NCBI GenBank assembly: GCA_905236925.1 | Contig: CAJOQS010000205.1 | Span: forward strand, 1 to 11,574 | Length of the DNA: 11,574 nucleotides | Reading direction: 5' to 3' | Source of the DNA: an uncultured Lachnospiraceae bacterium | Lineage (GTDB): Bacteria; Bacillota; Clostridia; Lachnospirales; Lachnospiraceae | In this document: positions 1 through 6,333 of the stretch, piece after piece | How positions within the stretch are numbered: position 1 is the first letter of the stretch | Layout: every line of letters starts with the position of its first letter | The notes under the pieces: model-generated | Seen by the model: the letters and a program-made list of their open reading frames with translations, nothing else | The model's database searches: none | What the model was told of the DNA's origin: nothing | Made by a program: the position numbers and the translations under genes

Positions 1-1
1 G

Positions 2-517
2 GTTAAACTCACTATCAGCGCAGGTAAGGAATATGTACAGCTTCCCGATGTCACGAATCGTGATTTCACTTCGGCGAAGGCTCTTCTTGAGGCATATACC
101 TTTACTGTTGTTCCGCTGAACGAATACAGCGATGTTACGGAAGAGGGCAAGGTTATCAGAACCGAACCCGAATCACTCAATATGGTTCTTAAGGAATCCG
201 AGGTCATCGTTTACATCAGTCTCGGCCCCGAATCCAAGAAGGTTACGGTTCCTTCGCTGATCGGATATACCAAGGCACAGGCGCAGCAGCTTCTTGCGGA
301 TGCAGGTCTTGCAGCGGGAAAGGCCTCCAAGGTATTCTCGGACGAGTATGCTTCCGGTATTGTATGCGCTCAGGCCATACCTGCCAATACTCTTGTGGAT
401 GAGGGCACCAAGGTTGCGTTCTCTGTCAGCAAGGGCTCGCAGAATGCAGGCGGTGACAGCGACACCGGTGACTCCGGAGATGCCGGTGAAGGCGGCGACG
501 GAGAGCCTGTAGGCTGA
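2..517 (+). CDS. prkC: PASTA-repeat C-terminus of a PrkC/PknB-type Ser/Thr protein kinase (5' truncated)
   Basis: The frame is open from base 2 to a TGA at 515-517 and gives the last 171 residues; the kinase domain and membrane helix lie upstream of the window. Visible residues 1-10 end one PASTA repeat, about 11-76 form a full repeat (starting YVQLPDVTNRDF, ending YISLG) and about 79-145 another (VTVPSLIGYTKAQAQQLL, ending VAFSVSKG). The last ~25 residues are a Gly/Asp/Ser/Glu-rich, probably disordered tail. In this family the PASTA repeats lie outside the cell and sense peptidoglycan or muropeptides to control the cytoplasmic kinase. The following rsgA and rpe genes match the prpC-prkC-rsgA-rpe order of Firmicutes, which supports the kinase assignment over another PASTA protein such as a penicillin-binding protein. 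An ATG at 182 is internal and is not the start. Confidence 0.88.
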   Translation, partial: VKLTISAGKEYVQLPDVTNRDFTSAKALLEAYTFTVVPLNEYSDVTEEGKVIRTEPESLNMVLKESEVIVYISLGPESKKVTVPSLIGYTKAQAQQLLADAGLAAGKASKVFSDEYASGIVCAQAIPANTLVDEGTKVAFSVSKGSQNAGGDSDTGDSGDAGEGGDGEPVG

Positions 518-540
518 TCCTATTTTAAACAGTATCAAAT

Positions 541-581
541 AAAGGGCTATTCTTGGTCAGGTAGCCCTTTCACTTTTTATT
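541..581 (+). terminator. Intrinsic terminator after the PASTA kinase gene
   Basis: A perfect 9-bp stem, AAAGGGCTA (541-549) with TAGCCCTTT (562-570), closes a 12-nt loop and is followed by CACTTTTTATT. It starts 24 bases after the kinase stop and ends 30 bases before rsgA. It should end or reduce transcription from the kinase operon, so rsgA may depend on read-through or on a promoter I cannot identify. Confidence 0.8.
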
Positions 582-610
582 AAAGGTTTTTTGAGAGGTA
601 TTTCGAAAAG

Positions 611-1495
611 GTGCAAGGAAAGATAATCAAGGGAATTTCTGGATTCTATTACGTTGATTGCGGGGATGAGGGGCTCTATACCTGTAAGGCCAAGGGCGCA
701 TTCCGCAATGAAGGCGTCATGCCTCTTGTCGGAGACAATGTCGTCATTGATGTCACCGATCCTTCGAAAAAGGAAGGCAACATCAATTTGATAGAAGAGC
801 GCAAGAATTCTCTTATCAGACCCGCTTCGGCCAATATAGACCAGGCACTCGTGGTTTTCGCGGCTGCCAAGCCCGATCCCAATTTCAATCTTCTTGACCG
901 TTTTCTCGTGATGATGCAGAAGCAGCAGATCCACACGGTGGTGTGCTTCAACAAGACCGATATAGTAGGCGATGATGATGTGGCAAGGCTTGAGAAGGCC
1001 TACGAGCTCTGCGGTCACGAGGTTCTGTTCGTGAGCGTCAGGGAACAGGTCGGGATCGACAGGATCAGGCAGGTCCTCGCAGGGAAGACAACGGTTCTTG
1101 CCGGACCTTCCGGTGTCGGGAAATCCTCTCTGATGAACCTTCTTGCGCCCGAAGCAAATATGGAGACCGGGGAGCTTTCAAAAAAGATCGAACGCGGAAA
1201 GCAGACCACGCGCCACACCGAGCTCATAAAGATAGCGCAGGGTACATATCTCTGTGATACTCCCGGCTTCACATCTCTATATGTGACCGATATCGACAAG
1301 GATGAATTGCGCGATTATTTTGTTGAATTCAACGCGTACAGGGACAATTGCAGGTTTGACACCTGCAGACACATCAGGGAGCCCGGCTGCGCGGTCAAGG
1401 AGGCACTTGAAGAAGGCAGGATAAGCCGCATCAGATACGACAATTACTGCCTGATGTTTGAAGAACTTGAGAAACAGGAAAAGCGGAAATACTGA
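611..1495 (+). CDS. rsgA: Ribosome small-subunit biogenesis GTPase RsgA
   Basis: This 294-residue protein has the typical RsgA length and layout. An OB-fold (about residues 1-68) binds the ribosome; a circularly permuted GTPase domain follows, with G4 (NKTD, 114-117) before G1/P-loop (GPSGVGKSS, 165-173), a candidate G2 Thr in GKQTTRHT (196-203) and G3 (DTPG, 216-219). A zinc module has C247, C252, H254 and C260. Known role: a 30S-dependent GTPase acting late in small-subunit maturation; in Firmicutes it is also linked to PrkC/PrpC phosphorylation and (p)ppGpp inhibition, which suits its place after the PASTA kinase. The GTG start at 611 was chosen because GAGAGG at 593-598 lies 12 bases upstream and the protein begins as the family does. 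An in-frame TTG at 590 is less likely because the GAGAGG would lie downstream of it. It is probably co-transcribed with rpe, 14 bases downstream. Confidence 0.95.
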   Translation: MQGKIIKGISGFYYVDCGDEGLYTCKAKGAFRNEGVMPLVGDNVVIDVTDPSKKEGNINLIEERKNSLIRPASANIDQALVVFAAAKPDPNFNLLDRFLVMMQKQQIHTVVCFNKTDIVGDDDVARLEKAYELCGHEVLFVSVREQVGIDRIRQVLAGKTTVLAGPSGVGKSSLMNLLAPEANMETGELSKKIERGKQTTRHTELIKIAQGTYLCDTPGFTSLYVTDIDKDELRDYFVEFNAYRDNCRFDTCRHIREPGCAVKEALEEGRISRIRYDNYCLMFEELEKQEKRKY

Positions 1496-1509
1496 CCGGA
1501 GGTCTTCGG

Positions 1510-2172
1510 ATGGATAAGATACTGGCACCCTCTATACTGGCAGCCGATTTCATGAGACTCGGCGAACAGATACGCACAGTCCGCGATGCAGGAGCGGAAT
1601 ATCTTCATTATGACGTGATGGACGGCATTTTTGTTCCGAGCATTTCCTTCGGACTTCCCGTGCTCAAATCTGTCAGGACGGGGACGGATATGTTCATAGA
1701 CTGCCATCTGATGATCACCGAACCCTACAGATATATCGGGGAGTTTGCGAAAGCGGGCGCGGATTCAATCACTGTCCATGTTGAGGCCTGCAAGGAGCAC
1801 GGATGTGCCGAGACGATCGGACTTATCAGAGAATATGGCAAAAAGGCCGCTGTTTCGCTTAATCCCGGCACTCCGGCAGATGAGATTGCGCCTTTTCTTG
1901 ATCTTGTGGATATGGTCCTTGTTATGTCGGTTGAACCCGGATTCGGAGGGCAGAAGTTTATCGAAAGCACCAATGGCAAGGTTGAGCGGCTTGTCGAGCT
2001 CAGAAGCAAGAAGGGACTTGGTTTTGATATAGAGGTTGACGGAGGCGTTACCGCCGACAACCTTGCTTCGATCATTGACGCGGGAGTTAATGTCATCGTG
2101 TCCGGAAGCAGTATCTTTAAGGGTGACATTGAGGCCAATGTCAGACATTTCAAGGATGTTATGAACAGATAA
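1510..2172 (+). CDS. rpe: Ribulose-phosphate 3-epimerase
   Basis: This 220-residue TIM barrel interconverts D-ribulose 5-phosphate and D-xylulose 5-phosphate in the non-oxidative pentose phosphate pathway, in the cytoplasm. The family signatures are intact: N-terminal LAPSILAADF, metal and catalytic residues H33, D35 (HYDVMDG), H66 (DCHLMI) and D177 (IEVDGG), the flexible loop VEPGFGGQ (141-148), and the phosphate-binding SGSSIFKG (198-205). The ATG at 1510 has GGAGG at 1498-1502 with a 7-base spacer. The gene starts 14 bases after rsgA and the PilZ gene follows 9 bases after its stop, so the three probably form one transcript. Pairing with rsgA is common in Firmicutes and reflects gene order, not a shared pathway. 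Confidence 0.96.
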   Translation: MDKILAPSILAADFMRLGEQIRTVRDAGAEYLHYDVMDGIFVPSISFGLPVLKSVRTGTDMFIDCHLMITEPYRYIGEFAKAGADSITVHVEACKEHGCAETIGLIREYGKKAAVSLNPGTPADEIAPFLDLVDMVLVMSVEPGFGGQKFIESTNGKVERLVELRSKKGLGFDIEVDGGVTADNLASIIDAGVNVIVSGSSIFKGDIEANVRHFKDVMNR

Positions 2173-2181
2173 GGGGCGGCT

Positions 2182-2934
2182 ATGAAGGTATCTGATATTA
2201 AGATCGGGGATCTCCTTGAGATTTACATCAGGAGAGACGGCTACAACTATAAGGTTATCAGCAAGGTCGAATATGTTGATGAGCAGAGGGTCGGGGTAAC
2301 TCCGATCGCGAGCAGGACAAAGCTGTTCCGGTTCAGGGACACCGATGTTGTTGATATCGTATACAGAACCGAGGACAACAGCTGGAAATGGAGCCGTGTA
2401 CAGGCCGGAACAGCAAGCCTGAAGGATGGCTCGAAGCTTCATGTGTTCGTTCCCGGCTCGGCAGCGGAGTCCTTTAACAGGCGCAACACCTACAGGCTGC
2501 CCATGGCGAAGGATATCACCATAGCCTACGAGATACTGAAAACAGGCGGTTTTGTTTCAAGGCAGACCGGTACGGAAGAGGACGGAAGTGCTGTTGACAC
2601 AACACCGGATTCGCTTCTTGACAGAACACTTAAGGAGATCAGCGAGAGCTACAGCGAAGAGACAAGCAAGGCCTTCCTGAAAGACCTGAGTGAGGGCGGA
2701 GCAGCGATACTTTCTGATGCCGAGCTTAAAAAGGGTGATATTGTCAGCTTCGAACTGCCCTTCGGGCAGGATAAGGTCAGCTGCCGTGCGGTCGTAATGA
2801 GAGTGACGGAGCCGGATAAGAGATTCATGTATGCCCACGGATACGGACTGAGCTATATTGAGACCAGCAGAAATTATATGAATTTCTTTGTCAGTGAGCA
2901 GAGAAGGATGCTGAACGAGAGCAGATATGATTAA
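2182..2934 (+). CDS. YcgR-like PilZ-domain protein (c-di-GMP binding)
   Basis: A 250-residue soluble protein. Residues ~1-95 are beta-rich and look like the N-terminal YcgR (PilZNR-type) domain (KIGDLLEIYI near the start). Residues ~97-240 are a PilZ domain carrying both ligand signatures: RxxxR as R101-x3-R105 in FNRRNTYRLP, and [D/N]xSxxG as D168-x-S170-x2-G173 (DLSEGG). Proteins of this architecture bind c-di-GMP and often slow flagellar rotation or control export or adhesion; which applies here is not shown. About 62 residues separate the two motifs, more than usual, because of a polar segment (about 121-163, rich in T/S/D/E). The ATG at 2182 has AAGGGG at 2171-2176, overlapping the rpe stop codon, so translation may be coupled to rpe. 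It is convergent with the next gene. Confidence 0.88.
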   Translation: MKVSDIKIGDLLEIYIRRDGYNYKVISKVEYVDEQRVGVTPIASRTKLFRFRDTDVVDIVYRTEDNSWKWSRVQAGTASLKDGSKLHVFVPGSAAESFNRRNTYRLPMAKDITIAYEILKTGGFVSRQTGTEEDGSAVDTTPDSLLDRTLKEISESYSEETSKAFLKDLSEGGAAILSDAELKKGDIVSFELPFGQDKVSCRAVVMRVTEPDKRFMYAHGYGLSYIETSRNYMNFFVSEQRRMLNESRYD

Positions 2935-2943
2935 GATCCGGAT

Positions 2944-3339
2944 TCAGGGTCGGTTGATGCGGGGACCGCAAAGAGCGACATAAGCATCGACGGTTTTTAC
3001 GACTTCCTTGACATCCACGGGATGCAGGAAAAGACCCTTGATAAGAGATTTGTCAATGCAGGACATGATCCTGATCATGGCGACCTTTTCTCCGAGCATG
3101 AAAATAGAGAGACCTTCTTTGAGAACAAGGTCCCTTACGTAAGTAAGTACTTCAGGCTTCTCGAGAATGGCATCGTCAGCAAAAAGAACAACTGAATCGG
3201 GAATGTCGGTCTCGTTCTGAAGCGCTGTTAAATCAGCGGGAAGAGAAACTGGCTCACCGCCTATGGAATTAAAGCGATCGCTCAGGGCCATCTGAATGAA
3301 GCCCTTCGCTGAAGCTGAAATGATCCATACTTTGAGCAT
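2944..3339 (-). CDS. Stand-alone degenerate receiver-like (pseudo-REC) protein
   Basis: A 131-residue protein with no signal peptide or TM segment. Its alternating hydrophobic strands and helices match the size and shape of a response-regulator receiver domain: strand 1 KVWIISAS (3-10), strand 3 SVVLFADD (49-56), strand 4 LSIFMLGEK (77-85), strand 5 ending in LFLHPVD (103-109). The key chemistry looks lost: no acidic pair after strand 1 (Ser/Ala instead), Gly83 where Ser/Thr is expected after strand 4, and His106 in place of the conserved Lys before Pro. D55/D56 sit near the phospho-acceptor position. If the assignment is right, it acts as a protein-interaction module without normal phosphotransfer. 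The start ATG (3339) has AAGGAG (3345-3350) at 5 bases and a good promoter upstream. The receiver assignment comes from pattern only; it could be another Rossmann-like fold. Confidence 0.75.
   Translation of the reverse strand: MLKVWIISASAKGFIQMALSDRFNSIGGEPVSLPADLTALQNETDIPDSVVLFADDAILEKPEVLTYVRDLVLKEGLSIFMLGEKVAMIRIMSCIDKSLIKGLFLHPVDVKEVVKTVDAYVALCGPRINRP
2951..2998 (+). terminator. Candidate intrinsic terminator for the rsgA-rpe-PilZ transcript, lying inside the convergent gene
   Basis: CGGTTGATGC (2951-2960) pairs with GCATCGACGG (2984-2993): eight consecutive pairs including one G-U, then a G-G mismatch and one more pair. Five Ts follow directly (2994-2998). The 23-nt loop can form its own small hairpin, GCGG/CCGC (2959-2969). 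The position, 17 bases after the PilZ stop, is right for a terminator. The long loop makes it weaker than the other terminators in the window. Confidence 0.45.
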
Positions 3340-3380
3340 ATATACTCCTTGACATTGACAGATACATTTTTATATGTTAC

Positions 3381-3409
3381 AAAATAACCTAAACCACATT
3401 TTTTGTCAA
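3381..3409 (-). promoter_or_regulatory. Sigma-A-type promoter for the receiver-like gene
   Basis: Read on the minus strand, TTGACA (3409-3404) is a perfect -35, followed by a 17-base spacer and TATTTT (3386-3381) as a -10. The predicted transcription start near 3374 leaves a leader of about 35 bases before the ATG at 3339, with the AAGGAG site inside it. This is the strongest promoter match in the window. Confidence 0.75.
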
Positions 3410-3502
3410 GGTCGTTACGATATGCTGAATTATTGTTTCGAAAGTGTGAATAATTCAAATAATCCTATGTGATGCGAATGCTCACGGGAGGAAAGGCGGC
3501 AT

Positions 3503-4189
3503 ATGGGCACTTCAAAAAACGATGATATCTTTGCTGTAAAATTCGGTTATGTAAGACATGAACCCTATTTCGACACCGATGCTCTTCTCGAAGAAGTTCG
3601 CGATTTTGCAAAGGGTGAGCATCTGGCGATAACAAATCAGGCGCTTGACTATATGGAAAAACAGCACAAGGGCCAGTTCAGGAAGAAGAGCCGCTTTTCC
3701 GATGTTAAGGTCCAGTATATCAACCATCCGCTTATGATGGCCTGTCATATGAGGGCACTCGGTATTTCCTATGATGCTCTGATGGCAGTGGCTCTTCTCC
3801 ATGATGTCGTGGAGGATACGGGGGTTACTCTCGATGAACTTCCCTTTGACGATGAGGTTAAAAGGATGGTCGGACTCCTGACATTTACCCAGCCCGAAGG
3901 CCAGACCAGAGCCGAAGCCAAGGCTGTTTACTACGATAAGATGGCATTTGATGACAGAGTGGTATTCGTTAAGCTCCTGGACCGATGCAATAATGTCGCC
4001 ACAATGGTCTCTGCATTTACACCGGAGAAGCTTGACGAATACATCAGGGAGACAGAAACGTTTATTTTCCCTCTCGCAGATGCCATAATCAGGAAGCATA
4101 CCATTCTTTCCGGACCTACGACGGTCCTTAAGTACCATATGATCAGCGTGATAGAAACGATCAAGTGCATGAGAGTCTCGGAGGATTGA
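3503..4189 (+). CDS. HD-domain hydrolase resembling a single-domain (p)ppGpp hydrolase (RelA/SpoT HD type)
   Basis: A 228-residue soluble protein. From about residue 42 it follows the hydrolase half of RelA/SpoT: HKGQFRKK (55-62), the HP motif (H75-P76), HDVVEDT with H100, D101, E104 and D105, and LLDRCNN with D160, R161 and N164. In the family H75, H100, D101 and D160 bind Mn2+, and the E-D pair and Asn act in removing the 3'-pyrophosphate from (p)ppGpp. The synthetase, TGS and ACT regions are absent, so it resembles a small alarmone hydrolase (MESH1-like), with a longer N-terminus and a short insertion (about 63-70) before HP. The substrate is not proven; another nucleotide is possible. The ATG at 3503 follows GGAGG (3487-3491) by 11 bases, with AAAGG also closer. 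The histidine kinase starts 2 bases after the stop, so this is the first gene of an operon. Confidence 0.83.
   Translation: MGTSKNDDIFAVKFGYVRHEPYFDTDALLEEVRDFAKGEHLAITNQALDYMEKQHKGQFRKKSRFSDVKVQYINHPLMMACHMRALGISYDALMAVALLHDVVEDTGVTLDELPFDDEVKRMVGLLTFTQPEGQTRAEAKAVYYDKMAFDDRVVFVKLLDRCNNVATMVSAFTPEKLDEYIRETETFIFPLADAIIRKHTILSGPTTVLKYHMISVIETIKCMRVSED
4180..4184 (+). promoter_or_regulatory. Ribosome binding site that fixes the histidine kinase start
   Basis: GGAGG lies inside the last codons of the HD gene, 7 bases before the ATG at 4192. An earlier in-frame ATG at 4165 has no such site at a suitable distance and would add nine residues and a larger overlap. The shorter start is therefore preferred. 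Confidence 0.75.
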
Positions 4190-4191
4190 TT

Positions 4192-6117
4192 ATGGGTGAA
4201 ACGGTTCAGACTGTATTTATACATCTGTCTTTTACTCTGGCTGCCCTTGCGTTCATTTTCGTTCTTTGCATCGTTGTTACAGTTATTGAGAAAGATAAAA
4301 AAACAGGGAACCGTTACTTCATAGGCTTCATTTATACCATGATGGCCGGTATGGTCATCACCTGTGTGGATGATGCGTTCAGACGGCATACGATAGCGCC
4401 GATCTCACCTTATCTGGGAATGGCGCTCTATCTTCTTGCGTTCTTTACCAATATTTTTCTTACCTTCTTTTTTTCCCGTTATACGGAATCCTTTTTCCCG
4501 GACAAGAGAAGAAGGCTTCGCATCTTTTCCAAATTCAACGCATTGCTGATGCATCTTTCACTTCTGGCATGCATTATCTGTTATTGTATCAAGATTCCCG
4601 ATCTTAAGGGGCCGGACTGGTCGTATTTCATACCGGACTGGTTTGTTTATGTTATCGGTTTCTATATTGAGATCTATTTCCTTCTGTACGCGGTGACCGT
4701 TTTTGCATTATTCGGGAAGGAGCTGAACAGGCGAGCCTTCGTTACGGCTATCGCAGCGTTCGTGGTGACCATCGGGGGAATTGCGTTTGAAGCGTTTAAT
4801 TCGACCCCTGTGATGTTCAACTATTTCTTCAGCGTGCTCGGCCTGTATATATTCTACATAGGAGTTGAGACACCGGACTACAAAAAGCTCATCCAGACGA
4901 TGAAGGAGCTTGAGAATGCCCGTATCAAAGCCGATGAAGCAAACCGGACAAAGTCGGAATTCCTTGCGAATATGTCGCATGAGATAAGGACACCGATCAA
5001 TGCGGTTATCGGAATGAATGAGATGATCCTGCGAGAGAGCACTGAGCCGCAGATCACGGAATATGCCCATAAGATCGAGAATTCCGGAAAGAACCTGCTT
5101 TCGATCATCAACGATATTCTTGATATAGCCAAGATAGAGTCCGGGAGAATGGAGCTCGAGAAGGAGTCCTACAAGTTCAGTTCGGTTCTGAATGATGTTG
5201 TGACTATGATAACCTTCCGCGCCAAGTCCAAGAATCTCGAATTCAATGTCGACATTGACAGGACGATGCCCGACAATCTGTACGGCGATCACGCAAGGAT
5301 AGGACAGATACTCGTCAATCTACTGAACAATGCCGTAAAGTATACCGATGAGGGCAGTGTTTCCCTGAAGATAAGCTATTCCAGATCGGGAAACATCCTG
5401 AAGCTGATCGCTGATGTAACGGATACCGGCATCGGCATCAAGGAAGAGGATATCGGCAAGCTGTTTGGCAAGTTCAACAGAGTCGATACAGACAGGAACA
5501 GGTCTATCGAGGGAACCGGACTCGGACTTGCGATAGTGCAGAGCCTGCTGAAGCTCATGGGCGGAAATATCAGCATCAAGAGCGTATACGGCAAGGGCTC
5601 GACCTTCAGGGCAGTGATCCCTCAGACCGTTATCTCCAACGAGCAGATCGGCGATTACAGAGTCGCCTATGAGAAGTCCAAAGCGGAAGAGCCCACGCAT
5701 GTTTGCAGCCTGACCGCGCCCGAGGCTTCAATACTTGTTGTCGACGATACTCCCGTGAATCTGTTTGTTGTAAAGGGACTGCTGAAGGATTCCGGCATTT
5801 CCATCGATACGGCAGGAAGCGGCAAGGAAGCCCTTGTTAAGACTGCTCTGCGCACGTACGACCTGATCCTGATGGATATCAGAATGCCCGTTATGAGCGG
5901 TGTTGATGCCCTGAAGCTTATAAGGGATCAGGAGAACGGAAAGAACAATGATGTTCCAGTCATATGTCTGACGGCTGATGCCGTTACCGGTGCAAGGGAG
6001 CAGTATCTGGCAGACGGATTTATCGATTATCTGACAAAGCCCATAGACAGCAGCCTGCTCGAAGAGCTGCTGAAGAAGTACCTGCCCGCTGAAAAAGTAA
6101 AGGAAAGGCATGTATAA
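4192..6117 (+). CDS. Seven-TM hybrid sensor histidine kinase with C-terminal receiver domain
   Basis: A 641-residue membrane protein. About seven hydrophobic segments (near 8-32, 42-60, 74-95, 116-134, 150-174, 182-201, 207-225) form the sensor, like 7TM histidine-kinase N-termini; no large extracellular domain is seen. A short coiled linker (about 230-255) leads to the H-box MSHEIRTP with phospho-accepting H263, then the catalytic ATPase domain: N-box around N380 (NNAVKYT), G1 DTGIGI (411-416), F-box LFGKFNRVD, G2 GTGLGLA (441-447). The receiver domain (about 511-632) has D518/D519, phospho-acceptor D562 (LMDIRMP), a Thr after strand 4 (CLTADA) and K616 (TKP). All catalytic residues are intact. 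There is no HPt domain and no separate response regulator beside it, so the downstream partner is elsewhere or the receiver acts in cis. The signal sensed is unknown. It sits 2 bases after the HD hydrolase and overlaps the next gene by one base. Confidence 0.93.
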   Translation: MGETVQTVFIHLSFTLAALAFIFVLCIVVTVIEKDKKTGNRYFIGFIYTMMAGMVITCVDDAFRRHTIAPISPYLGMALYLLAFFTNIFLTFFFSRYTESFFPDKRRRLRIFSKFNALLMHLSLLACIICYCIKIPDLKGPDWSYFIPDWFVYVIGFYIEIYFLLYAVTVFALFGKELNRRAFVTAIAAFVVTIGGIAFEAFNSTPVMFNYFFSVLGLYIFYIGVETPDYKKLIQTMKELENARIKADEANRTKSEFLANMSHEIRTPINAVIGMNEMILRESTEPQITEYAHKIENSGKNLLSIINDILDIAKIESGRMELEKESYKFSSVLNDVVTMITFRAKSKNLEFNVDIDRTMPDNLYGDHARIGQILVNLLNNAVKYTDEGSVSLKISYSRSGNILKLIADVTDTGIGIKEEDIGKLFGKFNRVDTDRNRSIEGTGLGLAIVQSLLKLMGGNISIKSVYGKGSTFRAVIPQTVISNEQIGDYRVAYEKSKAEEPTHVCSLTAPEASILVVDDTPVNLFVVKGLLKDSGISIDTAGSGKEALVKTALRTYDLILMDIRMPVMSGVDALKLIRDQENGKNNDVPVICLTADAVTGAREQYLADGFIDYLTKPIDSSLLEELLKKYLPAEKVKERHV

Positions 6118-6311
6118 TGGATCAAAATAGTAGTGTATCCAACTGTGAGGATTGCATGTATTATGAATATGATGAGGAATATGAGGAGTACTATTGCTCC
6201 CAGTCAAGCCTCGACGAGGACGATATAGCCAAAATGGCCGAAGATCCGCATTACAGGTGTCCTTTCTACAGAAGGGGAAACGAGTATACGATCGTCCGGA
6301 AACAGATATAA
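6117..6311 (+). CDS. Small Cys-containing acidic protein, DUF6472-like
   Basis: A 64-residue protein with four cysteines (C10, C13, C27, C48), a very acidic, Tyr-rich centre (YEYDEEYEEYY) and a conserved-looking end (CPFYRRGNEYTIVRKQI). The pattern CxxC-x13-C-x20-C followed by PFYRR matches my memory of DUF6472, a family of about 60 residues known mainly from Lachnospiraceae, with no known function. The cysteines could bind zinc; that is inference. It has no signal peptide or TM segment. Its ATG overlaps the kinase stop as TAATG (6115-6119), and AAAGG at 6104-6108 is 8 bases upstream, so translation is probably coupled to the kinase gene. The glycosidase gene follows after 22 bases. Confidence 0.85.
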   Translation: MDQNSSVSNCEDCMYYEYDEEYEEYYCSQSSLDEDDIAKMAEDPHYRCPFYRRGNEYTIVRKQI

Positions 6312-6333
6312 AATAGGGGAGAACCGACACAGA

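Noticed and set aside
1765..2442. 225-codon open frame on the minus strand across rpe and the PilZ gene
   Set aside because: It lies antisense to two well-recognised genes, crosses their junction, and its translation shows no recognisable domain. It is a coding shadow.
3403..3431. Possible + strand promoter TTGTCA-17-TGAATT for the HD-kinase operon
   Set aside because: The -10 is poor and the site overlaps the stronger minus-strand promoter. A promoter must exist in 3340-3502, but I could not place it with confidence; TTGTTT at 3433-3438 is another weak option.
3436..3456. Short palindromes TTTCGAAA and GAATAATTC upstream of the HD gene, considered as operators
   Set aside because: AT-rich palindromes of this length occur by chance in such intergenic DNA, and nothing ties them to a regulator.
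3512..4138. 208-codon open frame on the minus strand opposite the HD hydrolase
   Set aside because: The + strand product carries intact HD hydrolase motifs; the antisense product matches nothing I recognise and is rich in residues expected of a shadow frame.
4165..4191. Upstream ATG start for the histidine kinase
   Set aside because: No ribosome binding site at a suitable distance, and it enlarges the overlap with the HD gene; the ATG at 4192 has GGAGG 7 bases upstream.
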